A stretch of 64,000 nt of DNA, taken from Bacteroidota bacterium (GTDB lineage: Bacteria > Bacteroidota > Bacteroidia > Flavobacteriales_D > Crocinitomicaceae). This document shows, in pieces, positions 26,679-35,124 of the stretch. Below the pieces are notes generated by a model, which saw nothing but the letters and a program-made list of their open reading frames with translations, searched no databases and was not told the origin of the DNA. Location of the stretch: assembly GCA_006226425.1 (NCBI GenBank), contig SBGX01000031.1, positions 1 through 64,000 of the forward strand, in the 5' to 3' direction. Position 1 is the stretch's first letter, and every line of letters starts with the position of its first letter. Both the position numbers and the translations under genes were made by a program.

Positions 26679-26888
26679 AGAGACAAATAAAATTCGGATA
26701 GGTTGCCTGGTTTATAATTCAGTGAAATGGAAAACATGGATTTTGGCTCGTCCTCTATTCATTTTCAATATCGAGCCATTGGATTTGTCCATGATTCACC
26801 TACGATTGATTCTATCAGATCACAAAAACCTTCAATACTTGACCAAAAAATATTATTCTCTAATCAAATTGTGTTATCCTCCTCTCAA

Positions 26889-27470
26889 CTAATCCTTCAC
26901 ACACCTGACATACATTCCCATTGCATGATGAGAACTCCCTTTTGATATGGAAGATTCTTTGTCACTAAATAACTGTCGATTAAACGACATAAAACTAAAA
27001 TCTACAGTTGCAGTCCAAAACAATGCACTCCATCCCCCACCTGAAAACTCTCCTTCTACATCTCTAAATCCTCCGGGAACGAACTTAAAGCCATTATTTG
27101 CTAATTTGTAATTCGCTTTTTGATTTCCACCAAGACTGTCAATTAAAATTTTCCATTCTTCATCCGTAGCAACATGCCAACCTTCTGGAGCCAAACCTCG
27201 AGAATCCCTTACTGCATAGAAATTATAAAGTTTCCCATACTTTTCATTATTGCTTTCATCATTATCAAAATAGCAATAAGCTGGTGTTTGATTGTCAAAA
27301 GCTTCCATCCATTCTTTGTTCGATTTTGCATGCGAGATCTCATCTCCATTCCTGAATTTTGAAACAGTAAGATTCTTCGAGGTCCAAATGGCTCCATTGC
27401 CATCAACAAATTCATCCGAATCAACATTCAGAATTAATAAAAGTGACGAAATAAAAAAGAGAGTTTTCAT
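26889..27470 (-). CDS. FISUMP-domain secreted protein
   Basis: A 193-residue protein with a short hydrophobic signal (1-16, MKTLFFISSLLLILNV) and a single Fibrobacter-succinogenes-major-paralogous (FISUMP) domain. The domain features are clear: GAIWTSKNLTVSKFRNGDEI, YGKLYNFYAV, RGLAPEGWHVATDEEWKILID, WTAT and YVRCVKD at the end. These domains occur in surface or periplasmic proteins of Bacteroidota with no settled function. A TATCTTTG -7 box (27491-27498, minus) lies 20 bp before the ATG. No sorting domain is present, so it may stay in the periplasm. Confidence 0.88.
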   Translation of the reverse strand: MKTLFFISSLLLILNVDSDEFVDGNGAIWTSKNLTVSKFRNGDEISHAKSNKEWMEAFDNQTPAYCYFDNDESNNEKYGKLYNFYAVRDSRGLAPEGWHVATDEEWKILIDSLGGNQKANYKLANNGFKFVPGGFRDVEGEFSGGGWSALFWTATVDFSFMSFNRQLFSDKESSISKGSSHHAMGMYVRCVKD

Positions 27471-27596
27471 AAAGTAGAATTTTTCAGATTCAAAGATAGA
27501 AATATTTCATTTTCAACACTTCACAAAGCGAGACCAAATACAAGCCTGATTATTCAATACCAATAGCGCTAAAAATACATTTTGAATCAGGAATAT

Positions 27597-27629
27597 CTGT
27601 AGATACCCCAAAAATTGGGGTATCTACAG
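27597..27629. repeat. Perfect 15-bp inverted repeat after the LytTR gene
   Basis: CTGTAGATACCCCAA (27597-27611) is followed after AAA by its exact reverse complement (27615-27629). It lies 9 bp beyond the LytTR stop codon. No T-run follows on either strand, so it is not a standard intrinsic terminator. It may be an mRNA-stabilising hairpin, a terminator of another kind, or an operator. Confidence 0.8.
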
Positions 27630-27638
27630 TGTTACCCT

Positions 27639-28130
27639 CTAAATTAAATTGGAAATGTCCTTTTTATATACTCTCCCAATAGGAATTTTGTCATCACCCA
27701 ACATGATAAACTGTGAGTGTTTGGCACTAATTTTACCTCTGTTGATTATGTACGAACGATGCACCTGAAGAAAATCATCTGAAAGTTTATTTAGTTCTTT
27801 CAAAACGACTTTGAGCGTTATGCGTGACTCTACGCATTGACCATCCTCCAGATGAACAATAATATGATTGTTATCCGATCTGAGATATTGTATAGAAGAA
27901 ATAGGAACGTTTACTAAACTTCCATCTCTTATATTTTTGACTTGAATTTTTTTGGTTTGTTTAAGCTTTGAAATGAGTAGTAGAATGAATTTTCGAGTTA
28001 CATCTTTGTTGTAGGACAGGACGTTTACTTTGAAGAATAGAAAGGCTAATAAGCATATAATTCCAATAATAATTAGCTTAAAATAGATGGTTTGGACAAA
28101 AAACGGTTCAATCAGGAAAGATTTCGTCAC
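27639..28130 (-). CDS. Membrane-anchored LytTR DNA-binding protein
   Basis: A 163-residue protein starting at GTG. One membrane segment (about 15-35, IYFKLIIIGIICLLAFLFF) is followed by a linker and a LytTR domain (about 62-163): IQYLRSDNNHIIVHLEDG, ESRITLKVVLKEL, FLQVHRSYIINRGKI, IPIGRVYKKDI. LytTR domains bind DNA through beta-strands. Here there is no receiver domain, so the protein is not a phospho-response regulator, and the membrane anchor implies another input. A candidate promoter (TAACTTTG 28202-28209, with TTG 16 bp further, minus strand) gives a leader of about 70 nt. Confidence 0.87.
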   Translation of the reverse strand: MTKSFLIEPFFVQTIYFKLIIIGIICLLAFLFFKVNVLSYNKDVTRKFILLLISKLKQTKKIQVKNIRDGSLVNVPISSIQYLRSDNNHIIVHLEDGQCVESRITLKVVLKELNKLSDDFLQVHRSYIINRGKISAKHSQFIMLGDDKIPIGRVYKKDISNLI

Positions 28131-28379
28131 ACGAACAGGGACATCAATTTACATCATTTTCCTTACCAATCCTGTCTTTTGGAAACGAAAAATCAAAATT
28201 TCAAAGTTATTTGTAGTATGAGACGCAATACTGATACAAAGAACTATAAAACCTTAAGCCTTTACTATATAGCAGGGTACTCTTTCCGAGCATTCAAACA
28301 GAAAAATTAGAGGAAACACTCAAAGCTAAAAACAATTGGATTATGAAAAGTTAATTAAACAAGAAAGGAGATGTTAAGT
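28131..28379. other. Divergent intergenic region between LytTR and HTH genes
   Basis: About 250 AT-rich bases carrying the candidate LytTR promoter (minus, 28202-28228). Next to the HTH gene is a strong ribosome-binding site, AAAGGAG at 28364-28370. A very short ORF (ATGAAAAGTTAA) starts at about 28343. No TAnnTTTG box is seen for the plus-strand gene. Confidence 0.5.
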
Positions 28380-28667
28380 ATGGATATTATCGTTTTTGAA
28401 AAAGAGAGCTTTTACAAGCTGATCGATGAATTGAGCGTTCGGATATACAAGAACGCTGAACGTTACTTCAAACATGAGGAATGGATCAATGAACAAGAAG
28501 CCAAAAGGCTTCTTGGGATCAAAAGTAGAGGCAAACTACAACAATTGCGGGACGACTTACAAATTGAATTCAGCCAATTTGGGAAGATCATTCGGTATAG
28601 TCGTTCAAGTATATTAAGGTTCCTCGAAATGAATCGACGCACCCTAAATAGCATGTTTCATAAGTAG
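28380..28667 (+). CDS. Small HTH protein, excisionase/MerR-like
   Basis: A 95-residue protein (MDIIVFEKESFYKLIDEL...). The HTH_17-type DNA-binding part is EEWINEQEAKRLLGIKSRGKLQQLRDDL followed by the wing IEFSQFGKIIRYSRSSILRFLE. Such proteins accompany integrative elements of Bacteroidota as excisionases or small regulators. AAAGGAG lies 9 bp before ATG 28380, an unusually strong Shine-Dalgarno for this phylum. The ATG at 28371 abuts it and is unlikely to be used. No integrase or mobilisation gene is nearby, so it may be the remnant of an element inserted beside the tRNA cluster. Confidence 0.8.
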   Translation: MDIIVFEKESFYKLIDELSVRIYKNAERYFKHEEWINEQEAKRLLGIKSRGKLQQLRDDLQIEFSQFGKIIRYSRSSILRFLEMNRRTLNSMFHK

Positions 28668-28697
28668 TAAAATACACGCAAAAAACACGCAATTAAA

Positions 28698-28737
28698 CAA
28701 AACAAGGCTTCCAGAATTCTCTGAAAGCCTTGTTTTT
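28698..28737. terminator. Bidirectional terminator between HTH gene and tRNA-Arg
   Basis: A 9-bp stem (ACAAGGCTT 28701-28709 with AAGCCTTGT 28724-28732) encloses an AGAATTCT palindrome. TTTTTT follows on the plus strand and TTTTGTTT on the minus strand, so it can serve both flanking units. Confidence 0.85.
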
Positions 28738-28743
28738 TCTGGG

Positions 28744-28817
28744 TGATCGCGATAGGATTCGAACCTATGACCGTCTGCTTAGAAGGCAGATGCTCTATCC
28801 AGCTGAGCTACGCGACC
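28744..28817 (-). tRNA. tRNA-Arg (anticodon TCT)
   Basis: A 74-nt cloverleaf. Acceptor GGTCGCG pairs with CGCGATC, discriminator A. The anticodon loop is CTTCTAA with anticodon TCT, and the T loop is GTTCGAATC. CCA is not encoded. The 5' end is only 9 bp after the T-run of the terminator that follows tRNA-Pro. Confidence 0.97.
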
Positions 28818-28826
28818 GGTCGTACT

Positions 28827-28862
28827 AAAAAAAAGCCACCACCTTAAAAAGATGGTGGCTTT
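28827..28862 (-). terminator. Terminator-like hairpin between tRNA-Pro and tRNA-Arg
   Basis: A 14-bp stem (AAAGCCACCACCTT 28832-28845 with AAGATGGTGGCTTT 28849-28862, one mismatch-like G-U) is followed on the minus strand by an eight-base T-run. It starts right after the tRNA-Pro 3' end. Confidence 0.85.
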
Positions 28863-28863
28863 G

Positions 28864-28938
28864 TCGGGGTGGCAGGATTCGAACCTGCGACCTCCTGCTC
28901 CCAAAGCAGGCGCGATAACCGGGCTACGCTACACCCCG
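28864..28938 (-). tRNA. tRNA-Pro (anticodon TGG)
   Basis: A 75-nt cloverleaf. Acceptor CGGGGTG pairs with CACCCCG, discriminator A. The anticodon loop is TTTGGGA with anticodon TGG, and the T loop is GTTCGAATC. The CGGGG 5' end is typical of tRNA-Pro. CCA is not encoded. Confidence 0.97.
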
Positions 28939-28966
28939 AACCCGATAACTCCTTAAAAGGAGTCCG

Positions 28967-28997
28967 CAAAACTACAGGTTTTATTTTATTAAAACAA
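28967..28997 (-). promoter_or_regulatory. Promoter of tRNA-Pro (and perhaps tRNA-Arg)
   Basis: On the minus strand TTG (28997-28995), a 20-bp spacer and TAGTTTTG (28974-28967) match both Bacteroidota boxes, 28 bp before the tRNA-Pro 5' end. Confidence 0.65.
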
Positions 28998-29019
28998 CTG
29001 TTCGTTTTATTTTTTCTCG

Positions 29020-29106
29020 CGGTGAGAGGGGGATTCGAACCCCCGGTACGGTTACCCGTACGACAGTTTAGCAAACTGTTGGTTTCAGCCACTCACCCAT
29101 CTCACC
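29020..29106 (-). tRNA. tRNA-Ser (anticodon GCT)
   Basis: An 87-nt class II tRNA with a long variable arm (GTACGGGTAACCGTAC). Acceptor GGTGAGA pairs with TCTCACC, discriminator G. The anticodon loop is TTGCTAA with anticodon GCT. A TATTTTTG box (29126-29133, minus) 19 bp upstream is a candidate -7 element. Confidence 0.97.
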
Positions 29107-29273
29107 GGTTCAAAGAACTAGGGCGCAAAAATAACAATTTCCTGAATTAAAAAAGTGATTTTCCAAAAAAAATAAATTCGTGTAAACGATTCCTACTATT
29201 TTTGGTCTGGAACACGTTATTTTACTGTGCGTGCATTATTTTTCATATCTTAGCTAATAACGATCACCTAACG

Positions 29274-29726
29274 ATGGATAAATCTCAAAGAATCACCATT
29301 GATTTTTATATCAGACAGAACTGGCATAAGCTTCAACGAATGTATAATCAAAAGTCTCAGAACTACGATATTTCGATCTCGGTTGGCTATATCTTATTGA
29401 TGATTACCAAAGAAGGAATTCCAAGTACGCAATTGGGGCCGAAAATGGGGATGGAACCTACCAGTCTGTCCAGAACTTTAAAAACCATGGAAGAAGACGG
29501 ACTCATCCGTAGGGAAATGGACAAAAAGGACAAAAGGAAAGTCCTCATCTTCCTGACTCCACTCGGAGTGGATAAACGAAGAATTGCCCGGGATGTCGTA
29601 CTGGATTTTGACGATCGTTTGGTCTCCTCTATCCCTAAGAATAAACTGAAGGTTTACTTTGAAGTCATGCAAAAGGTAGATGAATTCATCGAATCGGAAC
29701 TAGAAAATATGGAAAAACAAGCGTAA
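29274..29726 (+). CDS. MarR-family transcriptional regulator of the fad operon
   Basis: A winged-helix regulator of 150 residues: ISVGYILLMITKEGIPSTQLGPKMGMEPTSLSRTLKTMEEDGLIRREMDKKDKRKVLIFLTPLG holds the recognition helix and wing. I chose ATG at 29274 (MDKSQRIT); the longer frame begins at the promoter-like TATTTTTG box (29197-29204). It is followed at one base by a FadN-type gene, so it probably controls beta-oxidation, perhaps in response to acyl-CoA. That last point is inference from context. Confidence 0.93.
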   Translation: MDKSQRITIDFYIRQNWHKLQRMYNQKSQNYDISISVGYILLMITKEGIPSTQLGPKMGMEPTSLSRTLKTMEEDGLIRREMDKKDKRKVLIFLTPLGVDKRRIARDVVLDFDDRLVSSIPKNKLKVYFEVMQKVDEFIESELENMEKQA

Positions 29727-29727
29727 T

Positions 29728-32133
29728 ATGGCTCGAAATATTCAAAAAGTGGCTGTCATAGGATCCGGAGTCATGGGCTCCCGAATTGCCTGTCATTTGG
29801 CCAATGCCGGATGTGAAGTAATTTTGCTGGACATCCAACCCAAAGAACTGAACGAAAAAGAAGTGGCTCTGGGAATGAGTCAGGACGACCCACGTTTCAA
29901 GCAACGCATTGTTCGGGACGCTTTCGAAGCAACGCTGAAATCTTCTCCTTCCCCACTTTATCACAAGGAACTCTCTTCGCTCGTTCGTCTGGGAACCATT
30001 GAAGAAGATTTGGGCTCTATCTCAGATTGTGACTGGATCATTGAAGCGATCATCGAAAATCTTGATATCAAGAAAGGACTCTTTGAAAAGATCGAAACTC
30101 ATCGGCGACCAGGAACCTTAATCAGTTCCAACACTTCTGGAATCCCTATGATGGCCATGTGTGCCGGTAGAAGCGAAGACTTTCAGCAGCATTTTTTCGG
30201 TTCCCATTTTTTCAATCCCCCCAGATATTTACCTCTTTTGGAGCTGATTCCCGGACCAACTACCAATCCGGAGATTATTTCCTTCATGGAAGACTTTGGA
30301 AGTCGCTTCCTGGGAAAAATGACCGTCGTGTGTAAAGATACACCGGCATTTATTGCCAACCGAATAGGAGTCTATGCCATCATGTCCCTGTTCCATCTGA
30401 CAACTGAAATGGAGCTAAGTGTTGAGGAAGTTGATAAACTCACCGGACCTGTATTGGGGAGACCTAAATCAGCTACGTTCAGAACCTGTGATGTCGTTGG
30501 ACTTGATACGCTGGTACACGTGGCCAATGGCCTGCAAAAGGCCTGTCCAAATGATGAAGCAAACCAGCTCTTTCAGGTTCCAGCCTACATCAACAAAATG
30601 ATTGAGAACAAGTGGTTGGGTTCAAAAAGCAAGCAGGGATTCTATAAAAAAATAAAGAACGAAGCGGGTAAATCTGAAATTCTAAGCCTGGACCTTGATT
30701 CCATGGAATATCGTTCCAAGAACAAAGTTCACTTCCCGATTCTCGATCAGGTAAAAGCGGTTGACAATCTGAAGGAACGCACCAAATTGCTCCTAAACAG
30801 TCCGGGAAAAGCGGGAGATTTTTATCGAAAATTCTTCGGTGGTCTTTTTGCCTATGTGAGTAATCGGGTCCCGGAAATTAGCGATGAAATCTATAAAATC
30901 GACGATGCGATCAAAGCTGGTTTTGGTTGGGAAATGGGAGCGTTCGAGACCTGGGACATCCTGGGACTGGAAAAAGGACTTGACTTAATTAAGTCTTCCG
31001 GCAATCAGGCTGCTGAATGGATTCAAAGTATGATTCAGTCCGGTACTACTCATTTTTATGAATTCCGTGCAGAAGGAAAATTCTTCTACAATCAGCAAAC
31101 TTCCGGTTTTGAGCTAATCCCTGGACAACAGCGGTTCATTTCCCTGGATCAATTCGATCACCAGGAAAAACTCTGGGAAAACCAGGATTGCAGCCTCGTT
31201 CACCTTGGAGACGGTATTTTGAACCTCGAATTCCAAACCAAAATGAACACCATTGGTGGCGGAGTGCTTGCCGGGATCAATAAAGCCATTGATTTGGCCG
31301 AAAAGTCTTATTCAGGACTGGTCATCTCTAATCGGGGACAGAATTTTTCTGCTGGAGCCAATGTCGGGATGATCTTTATGATGGCTGCCGAACAGGACTA
31401 CGACGAACTTAATTTCGCCATTCGAAGCTTCCAAAACACCATGATGAGGCTTCGTTACAGTTCCATTCCGGTCGTGGTTGCCCCACACAATATGTGTCTG
31501 GGTGGTGGTTGTGAAATGGCCATGCACGCTGACAAAGTCGTTGCCCACGCCGAATTATACATGGGACTGGTTGAATTTGGCGTCGGCTTGATCCCGGGTG
31601 GTGGAGGTACCAAGGAATTTGCCAAGCGTCTTTCTGAGGAATTACATGACGGCGACATCCGAATCAATCGTTTTAGAGACCGCTTCCTGACTATCGGGCA
31701 GGCGAAAGTATCTACCTCTGCTGCAGAAGCCTTTGAATTAGGTTATTTAAGAGCAGGAACCGATGAATTTGTGATGAGTCGACAGCATCAATTGCAAAGA
31801 GCGAAACAAGCTTGTCTGGAACTTGCCGAAAAAGGCTATCAAATGCCCATCAAGCAGCGAAACATTACTGTCCTGGGACAGGAAGCATTGGGAATCGTTT
31901 ATGTTGGCGCCAATTCCATGTTTTCGGGAAACTATATTTCTGATCATGACAAATTCATGTCAGAAAAACTTGGAAATGTGTTGGCCGGAGGAGATCTCTC
32001 TGAGCCAAGCATGGTATCCGAACAATATTTGCTGGACCTGGAACGGAGGACTTTTCTGGAACTTTGTCAACAGCGAAAAACACTGGAAAGACTACAAAGC
32101 CTGGTGAAAACAGGAAAAATACTGAGAAATTAA
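29728..32133 (+). CDS. fadN: 3-hydroxyacyl-CoA dehydrogenase/enoyl-CoA hydratase (FadN type)
   Basis: An 801-residue bifunctional beta-oxidation enzyme with the domain order of Bacillus FadN: NAD-dependent 3-hydroxyacyl-CoA dehydrogenase first (GSGVMGSRIACHLANAG dinucleotide site at 12-28; HFFNPPRYLPLLELI), enoyl-CoA hydratase/crotonase last. The crotonase part has an oxyanion-hole region NRGQNFSAGANVGMIF and the second motif GGGCEMAMHADKVVAHAELYMGLVEFGVGLIPGGGG, with the Glu residues of the active site present. It hydrates enoyl-CoA and oxidises the 3-hydroxy product in the cytoplasm. It starts one base after the MarR stop and precedes the thiolase by 18 bp. Confidence 0.95.
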   Translation: MARNIQKVAVIGSGVMGSRIACHLANAGCEVILLDIQPKELNEKEVALGMSQDDPRFKQRIVRDAFEATLKSSPSPLYHKELSSLVRLGTIEEDLGSISDCDWIIEAIIENLDIKKGLFEKIETHRRPGTLISSNTSGIPMMAMCAGRSEDFQQHFFGSHFFNPPRYLPLLELIPGPTTNPEIISFMEDFGSRFLGKMTVVCKDTPAFIANRIGVYAIMSLFHLTTEMELSVEEVDKLTGPVLGRPKSATFRTCDVVGLDTLVHVANGLQKACPNDEANQLFQVPAYINKMIENKWLGSKSKQGFYKKIKNEAGKSEILSLDLDSMEYRSKNKVHFPILDQVKAVDNLKERTKLLLNSPGKAGDFYRKFFGGLFAYVSNRVPEISDEIYKIDDAIKAGFGWEMGAFETWDILGLEKGLDLIKSSGNQAAEWIQSMIQSGTTHFYEFRAEGKFFYNQQTSGFELIPGQQRFISLDQFDHQEKLWENQDCSLVHLGDGILNLEFQTKMNTIGGGVLAGINKAIDLAEKSYSGLVISNRGQNFSAGANVGMIFMMAAEQDYDELNFAIRSFQNTMMRLRYSSIPVVVAPHNMCLGGGCEMAMHADKVVAHAELYMGLVEFGVGLIPGGGGTKEFAKRLSEELHDGDIRINRFRDRFLTIGQAKVSTSAAEAFELGYLRAGTDEFVMSRQHQLQRAKQACLELAEKGYQMPIKQRNITVLGQEALGIVYVGANSMFSGNYISDHDKFMSEKLGNVLAGGDLSEPSMVSEQYLLDLERRTFLELCQQRKTLERLQSLVKTGKILRN

Positions 32134-32151
32134 TCGAATTAAGAAGCGTAT

Positions 32152-33330
32152 ATGAAGCAGGAAGCTTATATCATTAATGGTTTTAGAAGTGCCGTAGGAA
32201 AGGCAGGCAAAGGTAGTTTTCGTTTTACCAGACCAGACGACCTCGCTGCAGCGGTCATTAGACATCTCATGGAACAAACTCCAGGACTAAGCCCCGAAAT
32301 GGTGGACGATGTGATCGTTGGGAACGCCACTCCGGAAGCGGAACAGGGACTGAATATTGGACGTATGATCTCGCTCATGGGACTAAATACGGACAAAGTG
32401 CCGGGAATGACGGTCAATCGTTATTGTTCTTCCGGATTGGAAACAATTGCCATTGCCAAAGCTAAAATTGAAGCCGGACTGGCCGACTGTATCATTGCCG
32501 GAGGAGTCGAATCCATGTCTGTCATGGCCATGGGAGGATGGCGAATAGTCCCCAATGCGAAAGTTGGTAAGGAGAATCCGGACTGGTATTGGGGTATGGG
32601 ACTCACGGCTGAAGCTGTCGCCAAACAGTTTGAAGTCAGTCGGGATGATCAGGACGCATTTGCTTTAAACTCACACGAAAAAGCACTCAAGGCTATTTCA
32701 GAGGGGCGTTTCAAAGAAGATATTGTCCCCATCAAAGTGGAGCACATCTACCTGGATGAGAACGAGAAACGCCAGGTCAAAGAGTTTGTCATGGACACGG
32801 ATGAAGGCCCCAGAAAAAGTACCCTGGAAGGACTGGCACGTCTCCGACCTGTATTTGCACAAGGAGGAAGTGTTACTGCAGGTAACTCTTCTCAAACATC
32901 TGATGGTGCAGCATTTACGATTGTCATGTCAGAAAAACTGATGAAACAATTAGGACTTCAACCTAAGGCGCAACTACGCAGTTATGCGGTCGTTGGAGTG
33001 GAACCAAGAATCATGGGGATCGGACCCGTAGACGCCATTCCCAAGGCACTTCAAATGGCCGGACTTAGCTTGAAAGACATTGAACAAATCGAATTGAATG
33101 AAGCCTTTGCATCTCAGAGCCTTGCCGTGTGTCGTCAATTGAACATTAATCCAGAAATTCTAAACGTTAATGGCGGAGCGATTGCCCTCGGACATCCGTT
33201 GGGTTGTTCTGGAGCCAAGTTAACGGTACAGTTAATGAATGAGATGAAAAAGCGGAATCAACGTTACGGACTGGTAACCATGTGTGTTGGGGCTGGTCAG
33301 GGTGCTGCCGGGGTGATTGAACTTCTTTAA
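32152..33330 (+). CDS. fadA: Acetyl-CoA C-acyltransferase (3-ketoacyl-CoA thiolase)
   Basis: A thiolase of 392 residues that splits 3-ketoacyl-CoA with CoA, releasing acetyl-CoA. The nucleophilic Cys lies in [15 protein letters not shown], the His in [19 protein letters not shown], and the second Cys in [13 protein letters not shown]. It is the last gene of the MarR-fadN-fadA operon. An acyl-CoA dehydrogenase gene, which usually follows in this phylum, is absent here. Its stop touches the stop of the convergent gene. Confidence 0.96.
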   Translation: MKQEAYIINGFRSAVGKAGKGSFRFTRPDDLAAAVIRHLMEQTPGLSPEMVDDVIVGNATPEAEQGLNIGRMISLMGLNTDKVPGMTVNRYCSSGLETIAIAKAKIEAGLADCIIAGGVESMSVMAMGGWRIVPNAKVGKENPDWYWGMGLTAEAVAKQFEVSRDDQDAFALNSHEKALKAISEGRFKEDIVPIKVEHIYLDENEKRQVKEFVMDTDEGPRKSTLEGLARLRPVFAQGGSVTAGNSSQTSDGAAFTIVMSEKLMKQLGLQPKAQLRSYAVVGVEPRIMGIGPVDAIPKALQMAGLSLKDIEQIELNEAFASQSLAVCRQLNINPEILNVNGGAIALGHPLGCSGAKLTVQLMNEMKKRNQRYGLVTMCVGAGQGAAGVIELL

Positions 33331-34359
33331 TTAATCTGCATCGCAAGCCCTCCCCTTGGAGACTCCTTTTTGAAACTCAGCATCCAGTTCCTTGATCTCA
33401 CGAAGTAATTCTTCGGAAGCAGGAGTGTGCTGCAACTGATTCAAATCGGGCTGCCCGGCATCTACCCAGGCGGTATACCAAAATGAACCTACAGCCAGAA
33501 TAGCTGCTCTTAAGCGACGTTCTACCATCCCGTTCAGGCGTTCATGATAAGCCTGAGAAAATTCTTTGGAATAGGTCTTAACTGTGACATTTCCACGCTG
33601 CTCATAACTATACTTTCGATCACTTGGCATGGATTTGGTCAATTCCTTTTCATAATTAAACACAGAATCCAACGCATAATGAGACTGCTTAACGGCATCC
33701 CAGGTAAAATCCAGAGGTCTTTTTAGATAAGACGCCTTTCCAATAAAATAATCATAGTTCTCCGCGTTGATTTCGACCAGTCGGCTTTCCCACAAACCAT
33801 GAATCCCTTTCTGTCCGGTCATTTGACCGTTGTAATTCTCCGTGGTATGCAATGGCACATGAGCATCTCCAATGTAGTGTCCCAAATCTGCTGAGTACTT
33901 TAAAATCAGGTCCACATTCTTATTCTCGAAAGCACGCTGCAATTTTCTTTTGACAAACTGAATATTCCAGGGTACAATCCCATAGGCATGTAAGGTATCT
34001 TCTCCAAACTTTTCGACCGCCTTACCCCAGGTTCTGGGGACGATATCGAAAATATCCTGTCCGGGCAAAGCATAGTGATCGATATCGATGTAATGGCACT
34101 CCGCCTCCCCTTTCACCGCATACCTCCTTTTATCTGGATCCACGGCGTGCTCCGTGATGTATTCAATGTGTTCCTTGTAGAAGCCGAACATCTCAGGAGG
34201 CAAAGTAAATATCGCTACCCGATTGATTCGCTTGTGGCCAAAAAATCCCCATGCTGCTGATTTAGCAGCATGCTCCTGTCCCCATTGCATCGAACTCAGC
34301 AATAAGGCAAGCAACATACCAATGGGTATGTAAATTCTATAATTTAACCAGTTTCCCAT
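33331..34359 (-). CDS. S1/P1-nuclease / zinc phospholipase C-like protein
   Basis: A 342-residue protein with a signal peptide (about 1-30). The zinc-fold features are WGFFGHKRINRVAIFTLP near the mature N-terminus, AECHYIDIDHYA, HYIGDAHVPLHTTENYNG and GIHGLWESRL, with His and Asp residues spaced as in the S1/P1-phospholipase C fold that binds three zinc ions. It probably works in the periplasm or outside on phosphodiesters. Substrate is not evident. The start overlaps the end of comB by 23 bp, so the pair is cotranscribed. Confidence 0.85.
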   Translation of the reverse strand: MGNWLNYRIYIPIGMLLALLLSSMQWGQEHAAKSAAWGFFGHKRINRVAIFTLPPEMFGFYKEHIEYITEHAVDPDKRRYAVKGEAECHYIDIDHYALPGQDIFDIVPRTWGKAVEKFGEDTLHAYGIVPWNIQFVKRKLQRAFENKNVDLILKYSADLGHYIGDAHVPLHTTENYNGQMTGQKGIHGLWESRLVEINAENYDYFIGKASYLKRPLDFTWDAVKQSHYALDSVFNYEKELTKSMPSDRKYSYEQRGNVTVKTYSKEFSQAYHERLNGMVERRLRAAILAVGSFWYTAWVDAGQPDLNQLQHTPASEELLREIKELDAEFQKGVSKGRACDAD

Positions 34360-35056
34360 CCTTTAGAATTGGTATCACCGATGCCTGATTAGGGGTCAGG
34401 CAATATTTAATGTCTTCGTTGAGGTTCAAATTCTTTAATCTCCTGCGATGCGAACTCGATTTCAAATACCCCAGATAATTGTCTTTGGCCGATAAGTACA
34501 AATACTTTGCCGCAATGGAGGAATCTTCATTCGATGTAAATCTTCCCGTATTGATCAAATACTCTGAAATAGCTCCGGCGCAAATCGTGTCTTCCAGATT
34601 AAATTTGTCCTGCCACCCAGAACAAAGACACAATACATTCTTATGCTGCTCCGATAACCATTCACTCAAAGCCTGTAAGTTCAACAAGGACCCCACCACC
34701 ACCACTTCGGCGTCTTTGGCCACATCCAATGACTTAGTTCCGTTGGTGGTCGTCAGCACGATTTCCTTCCCCTCAAAATCTGCATTCATGTAGGTATAAG
34801 GAGAATTTCCAAAGTCAAAGCCTTCCACAATTTGTCCTTTTCGTTCAGCACCTGCCAAATAGCCTTGCTTCTTATATTCCATTGCCTCCTCAACGGTAGG
34901 AACAGGAATAATGGCTTTTACCCCATGTTCAAAGGCTGCACAAATAGCCGAGGTAGCTCGCAACACATCGATTACTACGACAATTTCAAACTCATCCTTA
35001 AAGTACTGATACTCTCCAGGTGTAAAACACACCTCAATTCGCTTCCGCTTATCCAT
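34337..35056 (-). CDS. comB: ComB-family 2-phosphosulfolactate phosphatase
   Basis: A ComB-fold phosphatase of 239 residues. ComB removes phosphate from 2-phosphosulfolactate in coenzyme M and sulfolactate pathways of archaea and some bacteria. The motifs VVVIDVLRATSAICAAFEHG, GNSPYTYMN, VLTTTNGTKSL and CSGWQDKFNLEDTICAGAI are clear. No other sulfolactate genes are in the window, so the substrate in this organism may differ. It is the promoter-proximal gene of a pair with the S1/P1-like gene. Confidence 0.88.
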   Translation of the reverse strand: MDKRKRIEVCFTPGEYQYFKDEFEIVVVIDVLRATSAICAAFEHGVKAIIPVPTVEEAMEYKKQGYLAGAERKGQIVEGFDFGNSPYTYMNADFEGKEIVLTTTNGTKSLDVAKDAEVVVVGSLLNLQALSEWLSEQHKNVLCLCSGWQDKFNLEDTICAGAISEYLINTGRFTSNEDSSIAAKYLYLSAKDNYLGYLKSSSHRRRLKNLNLNEDIKYCLTPNQASVIPILKDGKLVKL

Positions 35057-35124
35057 TGCGCCTAAGTTAACAAAATCCCATGAATAAACAGGAAGCCGTC
35101 ACCCCAGGCAAAATATTTCAGTCT

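Noticed and set aside
26727-26945. 72-codon plus-strand frame in the gap before FISUMP
   Set aside because: It overlaps the FISUMP 3' end, has no ribosome-binding site or promoter, and no recognisable features.
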